From Welwitschia mirabilis (taxonomy: Eukaryota; Gnetophyta; Gnetopsida; Welwitschiales), in assembly GCA_051453625.1 (NCBI GenBank), contig JBOZIK010000001.1:264632251-264665565 (forward strand): a stretch of 33,315 nt of DNA, in the 5' to 3' direction. Below, piece after piece: positions 9,829 through 20,190 of the stretch (its first letter is position 1; every line of letters starts with the position of its first letter). The notes beneath the pieces are model-generated. The model was not told the origin of the DNA and ran no database searches. It saw only the letters and a program-made list of their open reading frames with translations. The translations under genes were made by a program, and so were the position numbers.

Positions 9829-10143
9829 AAGGTAATAAGTACTCCTTTTATTATTAGAAAGATTGAATCTATATTTGACTTTAAACTAATTGATCTAAGA
9901 GCTAGAGTGATAAACCCATATATTTTTAATCTTCTTAATTTCTTTAAAAATGAAAGAGTAGTAGAACTACTTACCATGTTAAAGGAACCACCAAAGGAAA
10001 GTATTATAATGAACAAGATTCTCAGGAGTTTGGATTATATATCTAGTAGTAAACTAAGAATTACATATAGCCTTAAGAAAAATGAAATAGTGCAGTATAA
10101 TGGAAGTAAGATTAAGAAATACATATTAATAAGAGAAGGATAA
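9829..10143 (+). other. Unidentified open frame of about 104 codons
   Basis: Open from 9829 to the stop at 10141-10143 and extendable upstream through one TAG (9826-9828) to about 9736. It reads, for example, NPYIFNLLNFFKNERVVELL and later SLDYISSSKLRITYSLKKNE. Composition (many Leu, Ile, Lys, Asn) is what A+T-rich sequence gives by chance, though the length is above its surroundings. I do not recognise it. It may be a decayed retroelement segment; it is opposite in strand to the L1 on its right. Confidence 0.25.
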
Positions 10144-10189
10144 CCAGAATTTTCTACTAAGAGGGAGAGTGTATTGAAGAGAATTTATT

Positions 10190-12000
10190 ATAAGAACCTT
10201 TTAAGACACAATTGGTTTCAACTAGCCAATGAGTAGTAAGGAATTTAGCTTAATCAAAGATATTCTTCAAGCCCAATCCTCTTAGATATTTAGAATGAAT
10301 GCATAAATTCTAAGAAACTCTAATAAATCCTTTGCAATAAGGAACTTTAGAATATCAGATAAAATTCCTTAAAATTCTAACAAACTTATTGTAAAAGGAT
10401 TTAGAAAAACCTAGAAATGTGGAATAAAATACATGAGTGATAGTAAGAATTCTATCTTAGACAATAGTTTTTCTAATTAAAGACAGATCTATAGAGAGCT
10501 AAATTTGAGTCTTTTAATAATCTTCTTAATAAATCATAATCACAACTATGAAAGAGAGATATTAAAACCAAAAGACATACTAAGAAGTTTAAAAATCTTA
10601 TCCTACATTATGATGTACTCTAAATAGGCTTAGAAGTTATTAATTAATGTGAAGTAAAAATAAGAAGATTTATCCTAATTAATACTAGAGCCAAAAGCTT
10701 GGTAATAGATCTTTAAGAACTAAAGTAAGGAAGCAATGTTAAAGGAAGTTTTTCAAAATAAGGAGAAAGAGTCATTAGGATAGCAAGCATTATAGAACTA
10801 GCCAAAGTAATTAGAAATGGAAATACCATGAAGAGAGCCTAAATTTATGTAGAACTCAATGAGATGTCCTAGAGAATTTGTAGCGATGATGAATAAATAA
10901 GAATCTAAGAAGAAACCTTGACAAACTAACCTTTTTAATTGAAAAGAAGTAGAGGTACATCCATTGACACATACCCAAGCATAGGAATTTGAGAAAAGTG
11001 TCTTAGTTATTAAAGAAAGTATCCATTGAAGCTAATTTATTAGAAAATCTTTAAAAACAAATTCAATGACATTCTATCATAGGGTTTAGTTTACTCAACC
11101 TTTGAAAAAATTCAATCTTAGTTCAATTAGGATACCTACTTTTAAGCTTCAGTTAAACTAATAAAATTACTTAAAATAAAGCAATCTAAAATGAAGGAAG
11201 TTATTCTAGTTGGATGATTGTGAAAAGAAAAAATTTCTTTAACCTATTAACTAGGACTATGATAATTAACTTGTAGGTATTCAATAAGGTTATAGGATAC
11301 TAATTTTTAATTTGATTCTTACCCTTGCCTATTGGAATTAGATTGATTTAATAAATTTATTGAGGAATATATAGGCTATAGACTCCTTATAAAATTCATA
11401 GAATGGATCACTAATTAAATCTTACAAATGCTTGTAGAATTTAATTAGAAAACTATCTGATCTAGGAGACTTACCATCTTTTATTAATTTCATAGAATTA
11501 GTAATTTACTTAAAATATAGATGTTTATCTAGATGGGTAATCAAATTAGCTAGAAAAATATAAGTCATGTGATATTTAAGTTCTTGCTAAGTTGAGTTTT
11601 TAGCAATGAATTAGGCTCCTGACTAAAATGTTCCATGAATTCCTAAAAGAAGATATCGATAAATTTGAAAAGTATATGAACTTTTCCTAATTAGATTTAA
11701 AATCAATGATAGTCTAACCTAAGGAAGGATTAGATTTTAAAATTTTAAAGAAATATTTAGATAGCTTCTCATCACTTTGAAGTTAATACAACTAAGACCA
11801 AAAGAAATAATCATAAGCTTTTTGAGCTTCCATGTGTTTAATATACGTAAATATAATAAGTCTAGGTTCTTAAAGAACAACATTGAAGGGATCCATTTCA
11901 AGAGATATAGTGATGAATTTGGATTTCTCAAACTAATAAAGAGCCTCTTATTTTATATGAATAGCTATCATTATGTCCAGTTTCCTCATGAAAGTTGATG
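10190..12000 (-). pseudogene. L1-type LINE reverse transcriptase remnant
   Basis: Leftward-reading L1 RT. Blocks in order are NSMKLIKDGKSPRSDSFLIK (about 11510-11450; the family has K.PGPDGF), YAWVCVNGCTSTSF (about 10980-10940), VCQGFFLDSYLFIIATNSL (about 10930-10875; family QG.PLSPYLF), FGSSIN*DKS (about 10700-10665), then FIKKIIKRLKF and LMYFIPHF*VFLNPFTISL (about 10530-10400), and EDWA*RISLIKLN (about 10280-10235). All are standard plant L1 RT and thumb blocks in the right order. No YADD is readable. Frequent stops and frame changes show decay. It is probably one element with the ORF1 segment at 13590-13860 on the same strand, with the endonuclease in the poorly readable 12000-13100. Confidence 0.78.
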
Positions 12001-13589
12001 TTCCTTAATAAGTTTTCTCCATCAATAACACTAACTCATACAAGTATTGAGTAAGTTAACCATGAACTAGAGATAGTAAATTGAGGTAGGGTTAAGTTAT
12101 AATGAAGAAAGATGATTTTAAGTCTTAGGAAGAAATAAAACCAAAATTTTAAAGTAATGAAATGATGGAAAAATGGTCAAAAATAGATGTAGAGAAGATG
12201 GTGCTAATTGGATGTCCCTCAACATTACTAAACTTAATGTAATTTCTGTGAGAAAGATAAACCCTATATAAATGCTTGAGTAGCAAAATTTTTTTCATTT
12301 TTAAATTAAAATGAGTTAATATAGAAAAATAATCTTCCTAACAAGATCCACAAGGTCATACAAATGGTAATAAAAAATGAGACCATTTCAAGCAACCCAG
12401 TATAAAGCATTAAACAAAGGGAACACTTCCCTGTTTTATCTCTGGAGGACATGAGCATGTTTAAGTTACTCATACAGAATAAAAAAACATATGGAAAACT
12501 TTGTAATTTCCTTCAAAAAAGATCTCTTTTATTTTTATTATTAAAATCATAGAATGCAAAAAAAATACCGAAAATGAAATTCTACCAATAAATCTAGAGC
12601 CACATTGCTACATTGTCACTAACAATACCATAGTTCATAACTACTAGAAATTCAAGGAGGATGCACTAATAACATAAAACCACCATGAATTTGAGGGTGG
12701 GAGGTAGGTAAAAACATATATCTAGGATCAGTACACTTGTAAACAAAATGAAGATCATTGCCACAAATCTTAATGTTTTGTAAACTAATAATATCAAAAG
12801 AAGCAGAAAAACTAACAAGAACTCTTTTGATACAAAATTTGTGTAGAGGGTTAAATAACCTTCTAACATTCTAAAGAAATAAATCCATCAAGTAGAAATA
12901 ACAAGATCAAAAACATCTTTTACATAAAACCTCTTATCATCTCCAACATTATTACTTAAATCTATAATCATAGTGATACTGCCTTTAGCATATATAGGAT
13001 CTTGAGAAAGGGAAGAAAAATTATTATATAAATGAAGAATAAGAGCATGTTTACTAATTAAATCCATTAGATTCAATGAGCCTTTTCTAAAATTATGAGA
13101 TTACAAGCATTAATTCTTAGAAGATTTGGTAGAAGTAGTAAAATTTTTATGTTGTTTACTCTTAGGGAAATGTTTTTTTTTTTTTTTTTTGAAGATGAAC
13201 TAGCCATTACAAAGACCTATTCTAAGAAATTTAGGAGCTTTTTTGGTGTTAACATTTACAATGAAAGGGAAAAAACATCTTTTATAGATTTAGAAGTATT
13301 AGTGTATGTGATCTTATTAAATTTAGAAGGAGAAGATTCATTTTGTGCCTTGTGTTTTGGTAAACTTGAATAACATGGGTATAAATGTGATAATACTTGT
13401 AGATCCCTGGTAAATGGAGGTAAATAACTAGTTGTGAAATGATGCCACACTTTTCTTAATTAGAAAAACATCTAGTAATGAAGATAAAAACATGAAATCA
13501 AGAATGACATATGTGTGTTTCCTTAGTCTAACATTGATTGATGATTCACTCTTTTATAAAGAACATAGCTGAATGTTTACGTAAATGTA
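12001..13589 (-). pseudogene. Poorly readable middle part of the second L1 remnant
   Basis: This lies between the ORF1 segment and the RT on the same strand, where L1 ORF1 end and endonuclease are expected. Open stretches on the - strand (13076-12888 and 12869-12666) give hydrophobic peptides with no clear endonuclease motif. A T18 run sits at 13173-13190. The assignment is by position only. Confidence 0.35.
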
Positions 13590-13860
13590 GAATAAGGGGT
13601 AAAAATGATATCTTTACATTTGAAAACTAAACAAAAATTGACCCCTACATAGATGCATTCTTATTAACATCAAAAACCCTTAATTCATGGTTTAAGAAAA
13701 AGAAAGATTAAACCTACATACCAAGGGATTTCTTCAAAAAATTTGTTTGTGTCATCTCCTATCTTAAAATGGAAAATAAAAAGGTCCTTATCAACGTTGA
13801 AAACTAATGTTACATAAAAAACTTCAAACTCATAAACCTTGTTAATTCATACCTAAAATT
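13590..13860 (-). pseudogene. LINE ORF1 segment, DUF4283-like
   Basis: The - strand reads NVDKDLFIFHFKIGDDTNKF, then EEIPWYVGLIFLFLKPW, and after stops and a few residues SIFV*FSNVKIS. The pattern 'FxFxxxxDxxxxxxxxPW......LxLKPW' is the DUF4283 signature found in ORF1 of plant L1 elements, where the protein binds element RNA. The piece is preceded on its strand by the 390-N gap and followed by unreadable sequence. Several stops are present. Confidence 0.65.
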
Positions 13861-13890
13861 CATTTAATAATGGTTAAGGATCACCAAAAA

Positions 13891-14280
13891 NNNNNNNNNN
13901 NNNNNNNNNNNNNNNNNNNNNNNNNNNNNNNNNNNNNNNNNNNNNNNNNNNNNNNNNNNNNNNNNNNNNNNNNNNNNNNNNNNNNNNNNNNNNNNNNNNN
14001 NNNNNNNNNNNNNNNNNNNNNNNNNNNNNNNNNNNNNNNNNNNNNNNNNNNNNNNNNNNNNNNNNNNNNNNNNNNNNNNNNNNNNNNNNNNNNNNNNNNN
14101 NNNNNNNNNNNNNNNNNNNNNNNNNNNNNNNNNNNNNNNNNNNNNNNNNNNNNNNNNNNNNNNNNNNNNNNNNNNNNNNNNNNNNNNNNNNNNNNNNNNN
14201 NNNNNNNNNNNNNNNNNNNNNNNNNNNNNNNNNNNNNNNNNNNNNNNNNNNNNNNNNNNNNNNNNNNNNNNNNNNNNNNN
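13891..14280. other. Assembly gap (390 N) within probable LINE ORF1
   Basis: Unknown bases. On the - strand an open stretch (14440-14281, with EFATLHA next to the gap) leads into it, and the DUF4283-like segment follows. Confidence 0.95.
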
Positions 14281-14450
14281 ATAGCATGTAATGTTGCAAA
14301 CTCTCTATAGACCACATTACATTTATCTATCATATTGACTTTGGAAAGAATAGGGGAAGAGGAAGTATTTGCATCATTATCTGTCACTAGTTCATAACTC
14401 TCAAAATTATTCTTTGCTAAATCCTATAACTCAAGGAAAATAAGTCCTTA
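14281..14450 (-). pseudogene. Possible N-terminal part of LINE ORF1
   Basis: Open - strand frame reading NFESYELVTDNDANTSSSPI and ending at the gap with NVVYREFATLHA. An acidic, Ser-rich N-terminus before DUF4283 is usual in plant L1 ORF1, but the identity rests on position. Confidence 0.3.
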
Positions 14451-14616
14451 AAACTCTCATCAAATTGAAGTGTAGAACTTTTTAAAAGCTTTTCACATTG
14501 AGATTAATTACAAATTTTATCAATCTATCTTTAATATTTTATCAATATATTTATAATAGATTTTGTGTTTTACCTATAAATTAAATAAAATCTTTATTTT
14601 GTTAAAAATTTAATAA

Positions 14617-14822
14617 GATGGTAGCGCAGCTAGTGGAACACTTGTCCTCCATTTAGTAGATAATGGGTTTAAACATGTTTACATCCTATTTAGACACACT
14701 AAGCCTTATGCATAATTCAATCACTTATTTAGATGATCATAGTGATCATATAATTAAAGGAAGGTATGTCACTAAAATTTTAAAATTTAACATTCCTTAT
14801 AATGCTATTAAATTTTTTTTTT
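14617..14822 (+). mobile_element. tRNA-derived SINE, copy 1
   Basis: It begins GATGGTAGCGCAGCTAGTGG, with an RNA polymerase III A-box-like GTAGCGCAGCTAGTGG (14621-14636), and has a B-box-like GGGTTTAAACA at 14665-14675, about 33 bp further. The body includes AATCACTTATTTAGATGA (from about 14719), and the element ends in T10 (14813-14822). A second copy at 19263-19467 has the same layout, body motif and length. Non-autonomous; such elements move using LINE enzymes. No clear target-site duplication was found. Confidence 0.6.
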
Positions 14823-15849
14823 ATATTTATGTTTTGAAAAGCTAGAAGAACATTCTTTTAATTACATTTATAAACATTATTGGAATCTATTAGATAGGAG
14901 GAATATATATGACATGTTCTTAAAATGTTATGTTTGTAAGATACCTAAAGTTATAAGTAAAACTTAAAATAAAATAATTAAATTATGAGATTTAATATTT
15001 TATCTCTTCTATAACCTATCTATTAAGGGATATTTAAAAAAGACATCATATGCATGTTCATAACATCCTGGTTAAAAGTTTGACTTATCTAATGTTGTTA
15101 ATGGATTTAAAGCCATCTTCTTATTTTAGTCCTTAAATAATATAATCTTAATACTTCCTCATTAATTCAATCCATAAATGAAAAAGAATACATTAGTTAA
15201 ATAAGTTTCCTTTAGAAAAGTTCCTCCTCTAATATTATTTACATATAATTATTTTTTCTTTTTATGTTTAATAAATCCTATAGAGTTTTTTCCCCTTCTT
15301 TGTTGTAGAACTAATACTATTATTTTATTACATTCCCAACAAAAAAAAAAAAAAAAAAAACCTCATAAGATCTATTAAATAAGATTAATGTATGTGTCAT
15401 GAATTCAACAAAACATATTAGAGTAATAACATGTAACTAAAATAGATCTAGATACTTTAATTACTCATTTACACCTCAAAAAAGAAGTAGAAGGGGAAGT
15501 AAGAAAAATGTGTTTCGCATTTTCAATAAATCTTAGCAGACAAAATTTATAACTATGAAAATCCAAAAAGATGTTGATCCTTCTTTCTATATTTATCTAA
15601 AATTTGAACCTTTTTGATTAGCCCTTTAATCCTAGTTGGAATTTTAGTACTTAAGTAATGTGAATTTTAATTATGGCATCCTTCATGAATGTATTCAACG
15701 TAAAAGTTCTTTTCACCCTTTACATTTAAATATATCTTATAACTTTACTATTGACCATGTGACAAATGTTCTTTACACCACACTATAAACCTTATAACTT
15801 GATAATTTCATTATTTTAGCTATTTTAATTTTATCAAACCATCATTTAT
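14823..15849. other. A+T-rich stretch, with a 20-base poly(A) tract
   Basis: No coding motif. An A20 run at 15341-15360 follows a T-rich sequence (TTTGTTGTAGAAC and onward). This could be the tail of a short retrotransposed fragment, but no body was recognised. Confidence 0.35.
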
Positions 15850-16790
15850 CTTAGATAGCTTTCAAAACTGTTTTTGAAAATTTCATAGTTTTATTTTTCA
15901 TCCTCAAAACATAAGCAAAAAACTAATGAATTTCTTCATATTTTCATGAAAGCATGTTTGCTTTCAATAGCAAAATATGATAAGAGATTTGAGCTTTAAT
16001 CTAAAATATAGAAATTAAAAGATTATTTTTGACTATTTCAAGTTGCTTTAACCATTTTTGGGGTTAAGCCTAATCCCCATACTACATAGTCATATAGGGT
16101 TACTACTCTATCAATTACTTAAAACCAATTGTTTTCTTAATTTCAAAGCTTAAATACTTAACTTTTTACATTTATCTTGTATCCCAAACAAAGATTTTTT
16201 GTATCTTATAATTATTTCTTGGATACATGTATTCCACTTACAATTGTGAGAGTAATGAAGATCTAAATATTTATAAGAAGTTACTATTTTAATGAGCTTA
16301 TTGTAAAGTTTGTGCATAATCCATGTTTGTAAGATACAACAGAAGATCTTAGTTTTACTAATATCTATCTTCATATTACTAGTTATATAAAAATCATTCA
16401 ATACCTATAGCATGTGTTACATACATTTATTTGATCTAGGTAATAAAGTTGCATTATTAGTGAAAATGATAAGAATGACAATAAAATGTCTAATTTGAAT
16501 TAAAATATTTGATGGACACCTTTCATGGTTACTCTTATAATTAATATATGACAATTCTAAATAAAATAGGATAAAGTGGATAGATTTTTTTTACTCAAAT
16601 TTCACTATGATGTTAAAAAAATTATTTAATTTATTATCTTTAATTTTAATAATGACCTCTTCATATAACATATAAAGTGTTGCAACTAGATTATAAGAAG
16701 TACCAAGATTCACTAACTATTGTCAAACTCTATTTCTTATATTAAAATCATAGGATTTAGAAAATCCATATAGAACGTGAAAATTTTTCT
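15850..16790 (-). pseudogene. LINE reverse transcriptase of non-L1 type
   Basis: Leftward-reading RT remnant with a block set unlike the L1 copies: KIFTFYMDF (about 16787-16758), VNLGTSYNLVATLYMLYEEV (about 16705-16655), HFIVILIIFTNNATLL at the palm (about 16480-16435; the family has ADDIV.L there), NMKIDISKTKIF (about 16375-16343), SYKYLDLHYSHN with CKWNTCIQE (about 16280-16225), FGIQDKCKKLSI, and DYVVWG (about 16094-16077; the family has LYGxEVWG). The pairs SKTK/YKYL and YxxVWG mark Jockey/CR1/L2/RTE-like LINEs (family knowledge). The catalytic aspartates are lost, and stops and frame changes are frequent. Confidence 0.65.
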
Positions 16791-18020
16791 ATTAGATCCA
16801 TTTACAAAATCAAGAAATATCTAAGAGTGACCAAATAATTTAAAGTGGAGTGATTTTATCAAAATTATACCTAGAATAAAATTCTTACTCTATTATCCTT
16901 TACTTATTTATCAAGTCTTTTTTTTTTTTGGGATAAAAGTGATGCTTAAGAATTTAACAAAGATTTGCTAATAAAAATAAGTATTTAGTTATTTAAGTCT
17001 ATTCTATTTTATTTTATTTTTTGATAAGTATCATAATTTAGTAGTTATCCATTTTTTATTTAAACCTTTTTATAGAGCTTTATTGAGTGATTTCCAAATT
17101 CTTACAAAAGTAGTGTTTTCTTTTCAGTTTAGAGTTCTAAATATAATTCGTTTACATCCAATACTCTATGTATCGCTAAACTCTTAATTTCCTCCTTAAA
17201 TTTCTAAAGTGTTAATTAAATAACTTTATTTAAAGCACCTGCATGAATTAAATATCCTTCATATGCAAATAGTCTTATATAAAAATTATAAAATTGCATA
17301 AAGGAAAGACTTTATTCTTTTAATATTTTATAATAAAAGAGCTTCCAGAACTTGATTGGTTCCCTTTTAACCATATGTATAAAATGTTCCTATTAAGTTG
17401 TAATAAATGATTTCTTCTTATTTCTAATCAATCTTTAATAGGCCTTTATCTTTTGATTCTTTTATTCCAATGGTGCTTTCTCCTTCACATGAAGTCTATC
17501 ATTCTTACATTCAGTATTAAACCATTTATTCCTAGGTAATAATTTTTAATTTTATGAAATGTTTATGCTATATGTAATAATATTCTTCTCTTTTATACTC
17601 TTCTTTAATCTTTATTGTTAGTCATTTTAGTATTTTTAAGGCCTTCTTTCAAGATCATACTAACATATTTATTCTTAAATGTTTTATTTTTAAGCTAAAT
17701 ATTTCCCTAGTAAAACCATTATCTTTTTTGAATAGCATGAAATGGAAAATTATACATATAAAAATAACTTCTACTTTTAAAGGAATCCATTCAGCTTCTA
17801 GGAGCATAATGCCATTCAAAATTTGGTGTTTTACCTTAAATTCATTTAGTAAAAACCGTTTTTCAACATTACATAATCTCTTTTAATGTTTATTTGTGAA
17901 TCCCAAGTCATAGTAGAGAACAACACAGAAAGTTAATTAAATAAGAGTGCAACAAAGTTGTCTACAAATATTCCAATAGAAAGCAAATCTTCTTTACATT
18001 TGTTTTTCCAAGTAAATAGG
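16791..18020. other. A+T-rich stretch, possibly the 5' part of the non-L1 LINE
   Basis: The - strand gives some coding-like pieces (for example LEKFKEEIKSLAIHRVLDVN near 17200, with a stop), but no firm motif. An endonuclease, if present, is not readable. Confidence 0.3.
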
Positions 18021-18277
18021 GATTTTTTTTAAAAGAGATAGTGGGTAGGTAATTTTGTGCCATACAAACGCCTAGTGGTGCTTGGGCTTATGGAATATAA
18101 GCCATTTGTATTTCCTACCAATAGCAGATAGGTAATTTTGTATCACACAAATGCCCAGTGGCACTCAGGTTTACAGAATCTCTTCCATTTGTATTTTTTA
18201 CCACTGCTGGGGTTTGAACTTTGGACCTTTGGGTCCATGTGTCTGTGACCTTACCACTCTGGTAAGCAGTCATTGAT
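18021..18277 (-). mobile_element. tRNA-derived SINE with target-site duplication and doubled body
   Basis: Read on the - strand, the element opens near 18277 and shows an A-box-like CCAGAGTGGTAAGG (within 18249-18267) and a B-box-like AGTTCAAACCCC (18209-18221). Two diverged 83-bp copies of one body unit follow (18129-18211 and 18046-18128, both containing TAGGTAATTTTGT on +). It ends with an A8 tail (T8 on + at 18023-18030). The flanks AGTAAATAGG (18011-18020) and AGTAAATAAGG (18278-18288) look like the target-site duplication, one lying directly against the tail. This is a SINE family different from the copies at 14617 and 19263. Confidence 0.65.
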
Positions 18278-18498
18278 AGTAAATAAGGCTCTTATATCTT
18301 TAGTAATCCTTTGACTTATTCACTTATTTCATTTACAATTATTAAAGCATTTTAATCCTTAAGTATTTATAGAAAGAAACATTTTTAACCTATCATTTTC
18401 CATCTGAAAAGAAAAATTTGTAACATACATATCATAAACTATAACTTTTGTTTTTTGGACATTAGTATTCATTCATGACTTATGAAAAACCTTTATCT

Positions 18499-19111
18499 NN
18501 NNNNNNNNNNNNNNNNNNNNNNNNNNNNNNNNNNNNNNNNNNNNNNNNNNNNNNNNNNNNNNNNNNNNNNNNNNNNNNNNNNNNNNNNNNNNNNNNNNNN
18601 NNNNNNNNNNNNNNNNNNNNNNNNNNNNNNNNNNNNNNNNNNNNNNNNNNNNNNNNNNNNNNNNNNNNNNNNNNNNNNNNNNNNNNNNNNNNNNNNNNNN
18701 NNNNNNNNNNNNNNNNNNNNNNNNNNNNNNNNNNNNNNNNNNNNNNNNNNNNNNNNNNNNNNNNNNNNNNNNNNNNNNNNNNNNNNNNNNNNNNNNNNNN
18801 NNNNNNNNNNNNNNNNNNNNNNNNNNNNNNNNNNNNNNNNNNNNNNNNNNNNNNNNNNNNNNNNNNNNNNNNNNNNNNNNNNNNNNNNNNNNNNNNNNNN
18901 NNNNNNNNNNNNNNNNNNNNNNNNNNNNNNNNNNNNNNNNNNNNNNNNNNNNNNNNNNNNNNNNNNNNNNNNNNNNNNNNNNNNNNNNNNNNNNNNNNNN
19001 NNNNNNNNNNNNNNNNNNNNNNNNNNNNNNNNNNNNNNNNNNNNNNNNNNNNNNNNNNNNNNNNNNNNNNNNNNNNNNNNNNNNNNNNNNNNNNNNNNNN
19101 NNNNNNNNNNN
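18499..19111. other. Assembly gap (613 N)
   Basis: Unknown bases. The flanking sequence is non-coding and A+T-rich. Confidence 0.95.
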
Positions 19112-19165
19112 TAGTCATCATGATCATCTAAATAATTATTTAATTATTTATTAAAATCCCATTTT

Positions 19166-19170
<5 letters not shown>

Positions 19171-19198
<28 letters not shown>
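19171..19198. repeat. (TA)14 microsatellite
   Basis: Uninterrupted TA repeats followed by CATAAAG. Confidence 0.95.
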
Positions 19199-19202
<4 letters not shown>

Positions 19203-19262
19203 AAGATTAGAAATTATTATTGAGGGATTTTATTTTCTATTATTTATTTTCTAAAAATGTTA

Positions 19263-19467
19263 ATTAGTTAGTAATCCAATTGATAGAATTCTTCTCTTTC
19301 ATGTAGGAGATTATGGATTTAAATATTTAATACCTTTCTTGGTAATATTATGATGCACTAGAAATAGCCAAATCATTTATTTAGATAACTATGATGGTTG
19401 TACTTCTGAGGGGAGATATAATCACTAAAAGTTTCAACTTGGTATGCCCCTCTTTATTATTTTTTTT
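19263..19467 (+). mobile_element. tRNA-derived SINE, copy 2
   Basis: Same family as 14617-14822. A box-A-like AGTTAGTAATCCAATTGA (from about 19265) and a B-like TGGATTTAAATA (19314-19325) are followed by the shared body motif AATCATTTATTTAGATAA (from about 19371). A run like ATCACTAAAAGTTT comes next, and the copy ends in T8 (19460-19467). Length 205 bp against 206 bp for copy 1. Both polymerase III boxes are worn, so this is an old copy. Confidence 0.55.
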
Positions 19468-19811
19468 AAAACTTACTTAGTTTAAAATAACTAATAAAAG
19501 ATTTAACAAATATATTATGGACATTTCTAAGGATAAACTTATATTTTTTAGATTTTATGAGGAAGGTGTTAGATTCAAAAATATAATTACAGTGTTTTAT
19601 ATTCAAATAAAATAAAATACATTAAACAATGCTCATCAAGTTTTGCTAGCGTGATGGTTCATTAAATAATAGTCACAAAAATAAAGCTTAAAAGCTTTAC
19701 AAGGCCAATTCATTGAACGTATTATGACTTCATCTAGATAATAAATCTTGAACTTACACTTCAAAACTCTAACTTAATCTCTTAAGAAAAGTTAAAATCA
19801 AAGTAATTGCT

Positions 19812-20190
19812 ATGAACATGAGCAGATGTATTATTGCAAAGCACTATTGTAGATTTTTGTCTGATAATAACATTCTCTGGGTCAAATTCTTTAAAGAGGA
19901 TTATGGTGATAAAGAAAGGCACTTTACTTTTTGGAAGCATATGATTCATGCCACCTAATAATATTGCCATAGTTTTTAAGAATCAAATTATTCCTATTCA
20001 AAATGGTAAAATAAGCATTTTAAAGTATGATTATAGATGGAGAAAACTATGGAAGCTAAATAATCTAAAGAAAATTAAGATGTTTTAGTGGTATATGTCG
20101 AAAGAATGTATTCTCATAGTAAATAAGCTCATTCAAAGAAATTTAAGAGTTGATAAAGATTATCTAATATACCATGAAGAAAATGAGTCC
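19812..20190 (+). pseudogene. L1-type LINE ORF2, C-terminal part (zf-RVT-like)
   Basis: Rightward-reading end of an L1 ORF2. From 19812 it reads MNMSRCIIAKHYCRFLSDNN, then ILWVKFFKEDYG and FTFWKHMI; the family pattern is N.ALLAK..WR.....LW......YG.....W. From 20026 comes YDYRWRKLWKLNNLKKIKMF, then a stop (TAG 20086-20088 where the family has Trp), then WYMSKECILIVNKLIQRNLR and VDKDYLIYHEENES. The second block matches the zf-RVT domain of plant L1 elements. The RT core upstream is missing or in unreadable sequence. Confidence 0.72.

Noticed and set aside
13095-13373. 92-codon + strand frame with a Phe run
   Set aside because: The Phe run is a T18 tract, and the region is better explained as the opposite strand of an L1 remnant.
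13870-14387. Long open frames across the N run at 13891-14280
   Set aside because: Open only because of Ns; just the short - strand end next to the gap might be real LINE ORF1.
14617-14680. A functional tRNA gene
   Set aside because: Only A-box and B-box resemblance is present; no acceptor stem or full cloverleaf can be drawn. SINE head instead.
18475-19131. Open frames across the N run at 18499-19111
   Set aside because: They consist almost wholly of Ns.
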